This document shows positions 35,717 through 45,700 of a stretch of 64,000 bases of DNA, one piece after another (the first letter of the stretch is position 1; every line of letters begins with the position of its first letter). The notes below the pieces were generated by a model. The model worked only from the letters and a program-made list of their open reading frames with translations. It did not search any database and was not told the origin of the DNA. Both the position numbers and the translations under genes were made by a program. Source of the DNA: an uncultured Pirellula sp. (GTDB lineage Bacteria > Planctomycetota > Planctomycetia > Pirellulales > Pirellulaceae); the NCBI GenBank assembly GCA_903858115.1, contig CAIOHR010000114.1, positions 1 to 64,000 of the forward strand, in the 5' to 3' direction.

Positions 35717-35986
35717 ATGACCGTTAGCAAAGAACGAAAAGAAGAACTGATTAAGACGTTTCAATGCTCTGAGAGCGACAATGGATCTGCCGATGTGCAG
35801 ATTGCTTTGCTGACAGAGCGTATCAACGGAATGACAGCACACATGCGTCTTGCTCCTCGGGATTACTCGAGCAGACGCGGTTTGCTCCGTATGGTTAGCA
35901 AACGCAGATCGCTTCTAGATTATGTACGAAAACATAATCCACAGCGATATCTTGAGATCATTGGCAGATTGAATATTCGCAAGTAG
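35717..35986 (+). CDS. rpsO: 30S ribosomal protein S15
   Basis: An 89-residue protein, exactly the usual S15 length. It starts at MTVSKERKEELIKTF and has the expected helix with GSADVQIALLTERINGMTAHM and the RRGLLRMVSKRRSLLDYVRK block that binds 16S rRNA. It nucleates assembly of the central domain of the small subunit. The open frame extends 18 codons upstream without sense, so the ATG at 35717 is favoured. It precedes pnp, as in many bacteria, and is followed by an intrinsic terminator. Confidence 0.97.
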   Translation: MTVSKERKEELIKTFQCSESDNGSADVQIALLTERINGMTAHMRLAPRDYSSRRGLLRMVSKRRSLLDYVRKHNPQRYLEIIGRLNIRK

Positions 35987-35998
35987 TGCGGAAGTGAG

Positions 35999-36023
35999 GG
36001 GCTGGTTTTACCAGCCCTTTTTT
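35999..36023 (+). terminator. Rho-independent terminator after rpsO
   Basis: Stem GGGCTGG (35999-36005) with CCAGCCC (36011-36017), a five-base loop and six T residues. It separates rpsO from pnp, suggesting pnp needs its own promoter. Confidence 0.9.
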
Positions 36024-36201
36024 GTTTGTCGGAATCAAAAATTTTGTTTGTAGGATGCGACAGTTTGTTTGTCGGATACGAGAATGGGTCTTTTTTTCGT
36101 ATGGTAGAGTTTGAGTCTGAGAGCGATTGCTTTCAGTCGCAATGTTTGTCTTGCCCAGGGTTTGTTTATCTCATCCAGGGGTTAGTTTGTCTCGCCCAGG
36201 G
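36021..36201 (+). repeat. Six ~20-bp spaced repeats upstream of pnp (two sub-families)
   Basis: Three copies of a TTTGTTTGTMGGAT-type motif begin at about 36021, 36043 and 36064. Three copies of GTTTGTCTYGCCCAGGG (second with two changes) begin at 36144, 36164 and 36185. Spacing is 20-22 bp, about two helical turns. All share GTTTGT. They fill about half of the 350-bp spacer. Confidence 0.8.
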
Positions 36202-36373
36202 GTTAGGCGTTGCTTCTAGTTTGGTTTCTAGTGCCATTCCACTAGTGGATGTGTAGACGCTGGTTTTCGCTTAGGACAACTGATTTTGTCCAACTAGCGG
36301 ACGAGCTTTTTTGGATTTGCGTCGTGGCCCTCTTGAATGCCAGATGCGTTTGTTATCGGAAGGAAAAGATTAA
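36024..36373. other. rpsO-pnp spacer, 350 bp, no gene
   Basis: The gap holds the repeat arrays described for 36021-36201, then a short inverted repeat with CTAG around 36217-36250. A GGAAGGAAA ribosome site lies at its end. An open frame of 76 codons at 36026-36256 is made of the repeats and is not a credible gene. Confidence 0.7.
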
Positions 36374-38794
36374 GTGGTAAAGATTCGTGTAGAAAAGCAA
36401 ATTGGAGATTCCGTTCTATCTTTTGAAACGGGAGAGCTCGCAAAGCAGGCTACCTCTAGCGTACTGTGTCAGTACGGAGACACCGTAGTATTGATAGCGA
36501 CCGCGACTGGTCCATCGCGACCGGGAACAGACTTTTTTCCGTTGACGTGTGATTATCGTGAACGATTCGCTGCTGCTGGAAAGTTTCCAGGCGGATTCCT
36601 CAAGAGAGAGACGAGACCAACGACGAAAGAGACTCTTACAAGCCGACTGATCGATCGTCCGATTCGACCTTTGTTCCCGGATGGATTCTTCGACGAAGTC
36701 CAAGTGCAAGCGATTGTATTGAGCAGTGACATTCAGAATGACGCAGACGTTCTTGCGATGAATGGTGCAGCCGCAGCGTTGTTTATTAGCGCACTTCCTT
36801 TCCAAGGTCCGATTGCATCGTGCCGAGTTGGAAAAGTGGATGGCAAGTTGGTAGCATTTCCGACGCATGCACAGTTGGAGGAAAGCGAGCTCGACATGAT
36901 CGTCTCGGCCAACGAAAAAGAAGTCATGATGATCGAAGGCTTCGCGCAGGAAATGCCTGAGGCTGAGATGCTTGAGGCGATCAAATTTGCGCACGATATC
37001 TGCAAGCAAGTAATCGAATTACAGCGTGATTTTTTTGCCAAAGTCCAGCCTACCAAAACGCCATACGTTTCAGCAGATACGACCGAGCTGCTTGGTAAGC
37101 TCAGTGCGTCCTACTACGATCGATTCCGAGAAGCGAAGCAAATCGAAGGGAAGAAAGCTCGCAATGATGCATGCAATGTATTGCGAGACGAGGCTGTTGC
37201 AGCCTTCATTCCTGACGCGTCAGCCGAAGGTGCATCGAGCAAAGATTTCTTCTATCGCGTATGGCATATACTCGAAAACAAAGTCGTTCGTGATTTGATT
37301 CTTTCAGGTCGCCGAAGCGATGGTCGAGACTCGAAAAGCTTGCGAGCCATTCATTGCGAAGCAGATCTTTTGCCTCGAACACACGGAACGGCATTGTTCC
37401 AACGCGGTGAAACCCAAGCTTTCGTTACGGTAACGCTGGGGACACCTCGGGACGAACAACGTGTGGATGGATTGGTAGAAGAATACAGCAAGAAGTTTAT
37501 GTTGGACTACAATTTCCCATCGTTCTCGGTGGGAGAATGCCGTCCGATACGCGCACCAGGTCGGCGCGAGATCGGTCACGGCATGCTCGCTGAACGATCG
37601 CTGGAAGCAGTTTTGCCTGATCCAGAAGATTTTCCTTACACGATCCGAGTCATCAGCGACATCCTCGAAAGCAATGGCTCCTCGTCGATGGCTAGTGTTT
37701 GCGGTGGTTGTTTGGGCCTCATGGCTGCAGGTGTTCCCATTTCTAATCCAGTCGCTGGGATCAGCATTGGATTGGTGCGAGACAACGACCAGTACACTTT
37801 GTTGACCGACATCATCGGGGATGAAGATCACTTTGGTGACATGGACTTTAAGATCGCCGGAACACAAAACGGCATCACAGGCATTCAGCTAGATTTGAAG
37901 ATTCCAGGTGTGAGCGAAGAAATCATTCGCGGCACCTTGAAGCAAGCTCGTGAAGCACGCATTGAGATTCTTCGCAAGATGCTAACTTGCATCCCACGTC
38001 CTCGCAGCGATACCAGTCGATTTGCTCCACGACTCTTGCGAACCAAGATTGAGCCAGACAAGATCGGCGCCTTGATTGGTCCTGGTGGAAAGAACATTCG
38101 GGCTATTCAAGAAGAAACTGGAGTTACGATCGACGTAGATGATGAAGGAAACGTAACGGTTGCTTCGGCAGATGCTGAGTCTGCAAAGATTGCAATCGGT
38201 CGGGTCGAAGCATGCACAGCAACGGTTCAAATCGGCAAGATTTACGACGGTGTAGTCTCGAGCGTTCGCGACTTCGGTGCGTTCGTGGAGATTTTGCCTG
38301 GCAAAGATGGCTTGTGCCACATCAGCGAGCTATCGAGCGGATATGTTGCAAGCGTCGATTCGGTTTGCAAAGTTGGCGATACCATGAAAGTCATCGTCAT
38401 CGATATCGACGATCACGATCGAGTGAAGCTATCGCGCCGTCGGGCGTTGGAAGAGTTGGGAATCGAAGATGACCTTGCTCCTGCAGATGACAACCAAGAG
38501 TCTGACGACGATTTCGGCGGCGAAGACTTGGGGGACGATATCGGTTTCGAAGAGCGACCAGAGCGTCCAGCCGGCGAACGAAGCGAAGGTCGTCCACCTC
38601 GAAGCGGTGATCGTGGCGGAGACCGCGGCGGTCGAGGCCGTTCGGGTGGCGGCGGCGGCGGTGGTAGCAGCGGTGGCGGATTCCGACGCGGTGGTGGCGG
38701 AGGAGGAGGAGGCGGCGGCGGCGGTGGTGGCCGCGGTCGTGGCCGAAGCAGATCCGGTGGTGGCGGCGGCGGTGGTGGTGCCGATCGTCGCTAA
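36374..38794 (+). CDS. pnp: Polynucleotide phosphorylase with Gly/Arg-rich tail
   Basis: An 806-residue 3'-5' phosphorolytic exoribonuclease. Two RNase PH domains (about 10-150, 310-530), an alpha-helical linker, a KH domain (about 555-615, LIGPGGKNIRAIQEETG) and an S1 domain (about 620-690, GKIYDGVVSSVRDFGAFVEILPGKDGLCHISEL) are all present. Catalytic-domain landmarks such as GDMDFKIAGTQNGITGIQLDLKI are kept. The final 100 residues are unusual: an acidic stretch (DDLAPADDNQESDDDFGGEDLGDD), then Arg-Gly repeats and poly-Gly runs ending in ADRR. It starts at GTG with GGAAGGAAA upstream. It degrades RNA and may work in a degradosome-like complex. Confidence 0.95.
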   Translation: MVKIRVEKQIGDSVLSFETGELAKQATSSVLCQYGDTVVLIATATGPSRPGTDFFPLTCDYRERFAAAGKFPGGFLKRETRPTTKETLTSRLIDRPIRPLFPDGFFDEVQVQAIVLSSDIQNDADVLAMNGAAAALFISALPFQGPIASCRVGKVDGKLVAFPTHAQLEESELDMIVSANEKEVMMIEGFAQEMPEAEMLEAIKFAHDICKQVIELQRDFFAKVQPTKTPYVSADTTELLGKLSASYYDRFREAKQIEGKKARNDACNVLRDEAVAAFIPDASAEGASSKDFFYRVWHILENKVVRDLILSGRRSDGRDSKSLRAIHCEADLLPRTHGTALFQRGETQAFVTVTLGTPRDEQRVDGLVEEYSKKFMLDYNFPSFSVGECRPIRAPGRREIGHGMLAERSLEAVLPDPEDFPYTIRVISDILESNGSSSMASVCGGCLGLMAAGVPISNPVAGISIGLVRDNDQYTLLTDIIGDEDHFGDMDFKIAGTQNGITGIQLDLKIPGVSEEIIRGTLKQAREARIEILRKMLTCIPRPRSDTSRFAPRLLRTKIEPDKIGALIGPGGKNIRAIQEETGVTIDVDDEGNVTVASADAESAKIAIGRVEACTATVQIGKIYDGVVSSVRDFGAFVEILPGKDGLCHISELSSGYVASVDSVCKVGDTMKVIVIDIDDHDRVKLSRRRALEELGIEDDLAPADDNQESDDDFGGEDLGDDIGFEERPERPAGERSEGRPPRSGDRGGDRGGRGRSGGGGGGGSSGGGFRRGGGGGGGGGGGGGGRGRGRSRSGGGGGGGGADRR

Positions 38795-38823
38795 CTGCAG
38801 CGTTCGATGGTAGACGAATATTC

Positions 38824-38859
38824 AAAGACCGCGTTGGAATTCCAATGCGGTCTTTTTTT
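38824..38859 (+). terminator. Rho-independent terminator after pnp
   Basis: Stem AAAGACCGC (38824-38832) with GCGGTCTTT (38847-38855), a nested GTTGG/CCAAT stem and a T-run to 38859. It is a long and almost perfect hairpin. Confidence 0.93.
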
Positions 38860-38975
38860 GTTGCACCATTGGAGGAGGCTGTTTGTAGCGGTATTGACGA
38901 TCAGAACACCGAATCCTGTCCTTTTCAGCAGCCACATCCAACGGGTTGTTCAATAGACTGTGCGGTTTGCGTAGA

Positions 38976-41900
38976 ATGGAGGAGTTAGCAACTGTTCATT
39001 CGTGCCTTTCTTTTCCCGCGCTTAAGGTCAATGCATTGGATTCCAAACCTGGCTTGAATCCGCAAGATGGCTCGTCCGTTTTCCGACGGTGCAAAGACCT
39101 GTGCCTATCCTGTGTTGCTTTTCTCATTCAGGTGTCGATGCTGTTCGGTCAGGGGACGTTTCCTCCAACAGCCATGCCGGACGAGAGTGCGATCCCGCCG
39201 GGGATGCAACCCGACGTCGTGTTTCTCAAGAACGAGCGAGGGGAGCAAATACTCGTACCGCGTGTTCGTTATGAAGAGTTTGAGAAGTACTTGCAATCTT
39301 CTTCCGAGTTGCTGGCAGAAAACGGAAATGTAGCACTATCTGGTTCACAGCTCGATATCCAAGTCGAAGGGAAGCTGGCAAAGATACGTGCTACCCTGTC
39401 TTGCATGGTTATCGCTCCAACAACCAAGTGGACGCTTCTACCCATCAATCTAGGAAGCATTCAAGTTGTTCCAGAGGAATCAGAACAGGCCAGTCGCGTT
39501 GGAATGGCATCCAACAGAAATGGCTATGTATGGCGTTTACCACCATCGCAATCTGGCGTTCAAAAATTGGCGATGGCAGCCGCAGCCAAAATTGGTAACA
39601 GCAATCAGGTGGAGTCGCTTCGTCTGGAATTGCCAAATACCAGTACAATAATAACGCTGGTGTTGCCAATGGGTGAATGGGATGTATCAGCATCGGGTAA
39701 CGGCACCGAGGTTGTCGAGCCGATGCTTCGGGATGGCAAGCAGCAATATCGAATCTTGACAAGCGGTGGCAACGTTGAAATCCAATGGGTTCGAAACGCA
39801 AACTCCGATGGAGTCTTGGGAACAGAGGTTCTAAGCCAGAATAGGTTTGATTCGTCAAAGTTGGGGCTTTTCGCCATCAATTCTCGATTGACGTTTCGAG
39901 GCCCGAAAAGACTTGGAGGTCGTCGGTTCCTTTTGGAACTTCCTAAGGGTAGCAATTGGAAACAGACGGTAAACGATTCTCGATTATACTCCGGTTACCG
40001 TTTGAGTTTGTCCCAAGGGAGTACTAGCGACAGTCCATTGCGTTTGGCATTGGATATCGAAGAGTCGATGTCACGGAACGAACTAGATGTAAGTTTTGAT
40101 TGGAACTGGGAAGCGAAATCAGACAACGATTCCTTCTTGTTTCCTATGCCCCTTATTGATGGCGTTCAGAAACACTCGGGGACTGTTGAAATCGTAACCC
40201 CACGGAACCAGAATCTGATTTGGGATGCACAACCGGAAATTGAATTTCTTCGTCGAGGAGCGGTAACAGATTCTCCTGAAATGATAACCACGGTCTTTCG
40301 AGTGATCAGTCAGGAAAAGTCATTGAAATGTCGGTTGCTGCGACAGAGAAGTAATCTTAGCATTCGCGCGGATTATCGAGTGGATATCCTGGTGGATAGA
40401 ATTCAAGCGACTGGGGTCTTGGACTTTCAAGAAGATCTTCGGTTGTTTCCTTTTCTGCAGTGGGAGACTCGGGATTGGAAAGTTGAGCGAATGTTTCTGA
40501 TTCCGACAGGGAAAGATCTGAGCCTATCGCCAATTCGTTCGAAAGAAGAGTCGAAGTCGATCATTCCATTGAGCATTAGCGACTTGATGGAGACAGCGGA
40601 CAGTGGATTGTCTCCAACAACTCCTCCAGAACCGACGGCTGGCAAAAAGATCGGAATTCAAATGACTCGGAGGTTCGATGCGAAGGGAGTGCAGTCATCG
40701 ACCAGACCCAATCGTCCGATCGATTTGTTCATGCCGACGCTATCTTGGCTCGATGATGAATCGCAAGCTCGAAAATCATGGGTTCCATCGGGTGACCTTC
40801 TCATTCGGTCATCCTTCGCAAGGCTTCAGGCTAGTGAGAAAGACTGGATTGGCGTCGAGGTTGTTTCGGTTCCATCTGTCAGAACTCCGTTCTCGATCGA
40901 TCGCGATCTAGACCGTTTGAACAGTGAGCTACCGAGTGTCGCTCGTTATCAATCGCTGTGGAGTATGAGGGGTCAAGAATCTGAATTGAAGCTTGCCTTT
41001 GAATTGCACCCACTTTTAACGGACATGGAATGTAATGGAACAAGCCGTTTGTTTATCGACGAACGTGGCGATGCACAAGATCAAGACTGGCTTTTGCAAT
41101 TCCAAGGGATCGCACCAACGAAGTTGTTTCTTGCGGTTCCGAAGGAATGGTTATCCTTTCGTTCCAAGCCCGAAGATCGACTAACAAAAGAAGAGTTGCT
41201 TCAACAACTTGAGTTAACCATCAATGGGGAAGGGGTGAAAGAATGGGAAGAAGTCGACAAGCTTGAATTGGAGAAATGGGTGCAGCGTCATCCGAAAGCA
41301 TCGCAGGATTGCAGTTGGTTTCAATTCGCAGTTCCAGAGACGCTGCTTGTTGCAGCGGCAAATGAACGAACATGGTTGTTGACGTTACGTCCAAAGAAGA
41401 AAAAAAACTTGCGGTCGAAATCAACCGAGAGAATCCGTCCAGTCTTTGCAACGCTCGATTGCGATTCTTCGACTTCGACACTCCGTCAGAATGCGACAAC
41501 CTGTTTAGTGCATACAGTTCCTGGCACAAAGCTCATCGTGGAGTCATTTTCTTTAGAAAAATCGTCGTCCATCATTCAAATCGGAGATAAACGATGGTAC
41601 CAGACAAAGATTGTTGTACCGACGGATTCTCCTGAGTTGCAGTTGATCGTTGCGAACTCCTCCATGTCCACAACAGCCCCCATGATCAAGGGAGCTTGGC
41701 TTCAGACGATCATGAAGTCAACGGAGATGCAACACCGGTTGGTCACCAACTTTCAATCGAACCAAGCGTCCATCACGATCAGTTTGCCACCATCTCTGAA
41801 TGCAACTCCAAAGTGTATTCTCAACGGAAAGTCTATGGAATTGTCCCCGTTAGAAACGGGACGTTATATTATCGATCTGAGCACAGCTCCTACGCTGACA

Positions 41901-42734
41901 GAGTCCGCAAAACCAGAGGACTTCGGAACGACAATACGCCCCGTGGTAGTCGAGGGCGACAGATCTTACTCGTTAGAGATTTTCTCGTGGCCGACAGTTC
42001 AGTCCGCTTGGTGGACAAAGAGAGTCGCCATGCCGACCATGTCGATAGAGGGAAGCGACCTTCGACGTTCGCCGATCGTCTGGCAGGTAGTATCCTCTCG
42101 GTCAGATCATTTGATTGCTACCTCCGAATCATTATCCCCAAGCTATCGATGGAAATGGTCGTCATTGTGGTTAGTTCGAGACGACCAATGGAATCAAGAA
42201 ACTCTCGAAAAGCAGTTTGATGCTACTTCGCAACCCATCGTTGAGTCACAGGTCAATCGATACACGCTGGTGGCGTTGGATGAGCAGAATTCTCCATGGA
42301 TCATGATGGTACCTCGAGTCATGATTTGGGTTCCCGCTGCATTGGTCGCGTTGGTCGCTTTCTTCTTAGTCAGCGAGTTCCATTGGCTTCGAAACAAGTA
42401 CCTTTGGGTGGCTGGGCTACTGTTGCTAGTGACTTCATCTCAATGGGCATTCGACAGCACGTTGCTTTTCTCGCAAGCATTGGTTGCTGCCTCTGGCATG
42501 TCACTAACGTTTTTCCTCGTCCGATGGACATTCGACAGAAACTCTAGGCGAAAGAGCGTGTTTAGCGGTCGCCCCAGCCAGATTGGAAGTGCAGCCGCCA
42601 GTCGCCCTGATTCGAAAGTGGAATTGCCATCTGCAAACGCCGATAGCAAGATCGCGACGACAATATCACCAGCAGCCAGTGTTCTCCCGCCTGCAGTGGA
42701 TTCGTATCGAACGGATGGGGCGTTGGGCCAATGA
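38976..42734 (+). CDS. Giant exported membrane-anchored protein, module A
   Basis: A protein of about 1252 residues from the ATG at 38976; the frame opens with a TTG at 38946. A signal-like hydrophobic run (CLSCVAFLIQVSMLFGQ, about 44-60) precedes an ectodomain of roughly 1050 residues. That region is beta-rich, low in Cys and ends in a membrane triad at about 1105-1190 (MIWVPAALVALVAFFLVSEF, YLWVAGLLLLVTSSQ, LVAASGMSLTFFLVRW) plus a short cytoplasmic tail. Just after the signal comes VVFLKNERGEQILVPRVRYEEFEKYL, a segment of planctomycete type. I know no characterised homologue. Its stop overlaps the start of the 2196-residue gene (ATGA), so the two are coupled. Confidence 0.75.
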   Translation: MEELATVHSCLSFPALKVNALDSKPGLNPQDGSSVFRRCKDLCLSCVAFLIQVSMLFGQGTFPPTAMPDESAIPPGMQPDVVFLKNERGEQILVPRVRYEEFEKYLQSSSELLAENGNVALSGSQLDIQVEGKLAKIRATLSCMVIAPTTKWTLLPINLGSIQVVPEESEQASRVGMASNRNGYVWRLPPSQSGVQKLAMAAAAKIGNSNQVESLRLELPNTSTIITLVLPMGEWDVSASGNGTEVVEPMLRDGKQQYRILTSGGNVEIQWVRNANSDGVLGTEVLSQNRFDSSKLGLFAINSRLTFRGPKRLGGRRFLLELPKGSNWKQTVNDSRLYSGYRLSLSQGSTSDSPLRLALDIEESMSRNELDVSFDWNWEAKSDNDSFLFPMPLIDGVQKHSGTVEIVTPRNQNLIWDAQPEIEFLRRGAVTDSPEMITTVFRVISQEKSLKCRLLRQRSNLSIRADYRVDILVDRIQATGVLDFQEDLRLFPFLQWETRDWKVERMFLIPTGKDLSLSPIRSKEESKSIIPLSISDLMETADSGLSPTTPPEPTAGKKIGIQMTRRFDAKGVQSSTRPNRPIDLFMPTLSWLDDESQARKSWVPSGDLLIRSSFARLQASEKDWIGVEVVSVPSVRTPFSIDRDLDRLNSELPSVARYQSLWSMRGQESELKLAFELHPLLTDMECNGTSRLFIDERGDAQDQDWLLQFQGIAPTKLFLAVPKEWLSFRSKPEDRLTKEELLQQLELTINGEGVKEWEEVDKLELEKWVQRHPKASQDCSWFQFAVPETLLVAAANERTWLLTLRPKKKKNLRSKSTERIRPVFATLDCDSSTSTLRQNATTCLVHTVPGTKLIVESFSLEKSSSIIQIGDKRWYQTKIVVPTDSPELQLIVANSSMSTTAPMIKGAWLQTIMKSTEMQHRLVTNFQSNQASITISLPPSLNATPKCILNGKSMELSPLETGRYIIDLSTAPTLTESAKPEDFGTTIRPVVVEGDRSYSLEIFSWPTVQSAWWTKRVAMPTMSIEGSDLRRSPIVWQVVSSRSDHLIATSESLSPSYRWKWSSLWLVRDDQWNQETLEKQFDATSQPIVESQVNRYTLVALDEQNSPWIMMVPRVMIWVPAALVALVAFFLVSEFHWLRNKYLWVAGLLLLVTSSQWAFDSTLLFSQALVAASGMSLTFFLVRWTFDRNSRRKSVFSGRPSQIGSAAASRPDSKVELPSANADSKIATTISPAASVLPPAVDSYRTDGALGQ

Positions 42735-45700
42735 ACTCGAAACTGAAGGGTATTTTTGGGGCACTACTTCTAACGATTGGTATCCTCGCCTCGCTGCACG
42801 CGCAAGAGATTTCGGTGCGTGCACAGAACGATAACGCTATTGCCAATAAGGCCGAGCCACATGATGCCGTTGAGATAGCGAACTCGAACTCGTTGATTCC
42901 ATATCGCCGCATCTACCTTTACCCGGATCTATTGCAGAAGGCTATCGGTGATCGCGATTATACACCTAGCGATCTTGACCAATCAGCAACGCTATTGAAA
43001 TCCTACGAGACAGACGCAGAGACCGCGGCCATCTATCGTATGGATCCAGAGCTCGAATCGATGTTTTACACAGCAAGACTTGTAGGAACAAACCTAGTTT
43101 CGGACGCATCTCGAATTCGAATGAACCGTAGTTCTTACATCGGAGAAAGGTTCAGTCTCTTCCCCTTATCGCTGCATCTTAGTCCTTCCGCAGAGACGAA
43201 AACGAACATAGAACCAAACGAGTCGAGTTCACAATTCAGCAGAATTGGGTTCGATAGGCAAGGCCGAGCAAGTATTAGTTTACATCGGACCGACACGACG
43301 CTAGCGCGAGAGAAGCTCAGCATCCCTTTTGGTTGGACACTCAAGAGTGAATTGAGCTTTGCCCAGAACCATGTTTTCCGCGCTTCCCTACCAGCATGCC
43401 CCAATAGCCTGCTTCTACTTGCCCTGCCGCAGAACTCACGTGTGCATGATGCGAACGTACCTGTTTTCGAAGTAGCCCAGTGGTTAGACTTGCAACCTAG
43501 GCTGGGTGACTGGGCCTCCGATGCAAAGCTGGCGATGGATCGAATCGCAGCCGATACACCCGATCTTTCCATTTGGCTTCTTGAATTGGGAGGTGTACAA
43601 AGTCTGAGTTTTTCGGTTTCCTCGCGTATTGCAGATTCTATTTTTCAAGGTGGCAATCGAGTCAATCGATTCGACGAGTTGATTTTAAGTCAGAAGATCG
43701 ATCATCAAATTAGTTCCCGATGGGTCAAATCAAGATGCATTTTGGATCTTCCCGCGGACACGTTAAAGAACTCGGATTCTGACATTCGTATTCAGTTTGA
43801 TGCAACGAGTCGGTTGGTGCGTGTATCCTCGATGAATCGAGAGCTTGATTGGCGGGTTGAGGGAGGATTTGTTCTTTTGCGAAAATCTTCTCTCCGTGCA
43901 TCAAGTGCACCAAGAGAGTCCAATACTCTTGTTGAGATCGAATGCCTTTCGAAAATTTCTGACTCGGAAGAAATAGAGGTTGCCGATGTAGCTTTGCCAA
44001 ACTTCTTGATCGATCTGGGATACGTTCTGAAAGGAACGACATCCATTGAGATTGAAAAAGATGTCGAATTGCGGCGAGTCGGCACTTCGAGCCAAGGTCG
44101 TTTGCTAGACACTACCAACTCGAAAGGCATGTCATTCGAATGGTGGACCAAACCGATCGATATTGTTGTAGGGTTTAGTACAAAGCAGAGTGATTCACTT
44201 TCGAAACTACTTTACCGTGTCTCAGGGGGAGGTTCTTCGGGGAGTGGTGTTTCCTCAACGAACGTTTCCAGGGTCAGTAGTTCCCTAACAGGGGATAGTA
44301 TAGAGATCAAAGCCAGAGCGATTTATTCGCGAGTACCCGAGTCTGATGTTTTGATTGAACTGGAGCCGGGTTGGACTTTGCTTGAGGTCGTGCAACCAAC
44401 GACGAAACGCAACATTCCTTTTGAAGTTCTAGCTGGGTCAGGTTCCAGTGCAGAGAAGATTGTGATTCAAAAAGATGACCTGCCATCCGTCGGATTAGAA
44501 CTCGATTTTCGGATCGTCCCTCCTGGCGGACCATTGAAACAAGAGTTGACGTTTCCAATCGGTGGATGGATGAGATTCAGCGACGGTCCCCGAGAGACGC
44601 TTCTCATCGCTGAGAACTTCGGCAGAGGATGGAATTTACCGACGGTTGCAAGTGACTCGTGGGTTGGTATCGATAGCCTCGCAACCAATGAAAAAACATT
44701 CATCTCTTATCCCGAAAAAAGCTTTGCTTGGTTGGTTTCTCAGGACGCAACCTATACCTTTGCGAAAAGAACACTAGCAACCCTTTTGATGGTCGATGTC
44801 GAAACGAAGATTACGAGAGTGGGTCCTGACACGCTAAAGTTTGAACACTTCTTTTACGAAGAGTCTCCTCTAGCGTCAGTGCGACCCACGTTTGAGTTAC
44901 CTTCCGTGGGATGGTATTCCAAGAGCGGGGGTTCGCTAACGGACGGAGGTAGCCCATCATCAGGCACCGACACGAGTCAGCCAGCGACGGTGATTCGGTT
45001 GAAACTACCGTATTTGGAAGATGCAAAGGAAAACAAAGGTAGATGGTCCGTCGAAAGCAAATTGCCGTGCGGCGCCGAAGGAGTGGTTATTCCTGTTCCC
45101 ATGTTTCCCGCGAATGTGCAAGTGACACATCGAGTAAGAGTCGACACTTCTATCGAAGTCGACATGTCCAAGTCTGCGGGTCGATGGATATGTGATGCGG
45201 ATGGGGAACTCCTGTTGGAGCTAGCACATGGGACGGAGACTCCTTACGTCAAGTTTCGAACGGTTTCAACTGCAATGGAGGGTCCTTTGAGGCAACCAAA
45301 TTCGACGGTGGAGGTAATTGTCGATTCCAATGGGAAATGCCTTAGCAAATGGAAGATATGGTTTCCCAGTTGGACTCCGGGTGATGGTTTAGTGCAGTTG
45401 AAAACCGGATGGAGAGTGGACTCTGATACATTGCGTATCACGAAAGGATTGGATCTTGCATGGACGGAGCCAAGCCAAGAACACAATGAATTCCACTTGC
45501 ATTTTTTGTCATGGAGTAACGTAGTTTTGGAAGACGAATCGATTGTCTTGGAATTCGAGGCAATCAAAGACGATTCGCTCTGGAGTTCGAGCAACAACCT
45601 TTTGAATTTCGCTGTTCCTTTGGAAATCCCCTCTTTGTACCTGAACTCCAAACCAGTGCATTCCTCTGGCCGTCTCTTAGTACCTGAGAGTCTATCGTGG

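Noticed and set aside
36021..36201. The repeat array was considered as a CRISPR.
   Set aside because: Units are only about 14-17 bp with 3-8 bp gaps, there are just three copies of each type, and no cas gene is present.
36026..36256. Open frame of 76 codons between rpsO and pnp.
   Set aside because: It is composed of the short repeats and has no ribosome site or coding character.
38397..38825. Leftward frame of 142 codons rich in His and Arg, and a rightward Ala/Val-rich frame at 38469-38813.
   Set aside because: Both are out-of-frame readings of the poly-Gly coding end of pnp.
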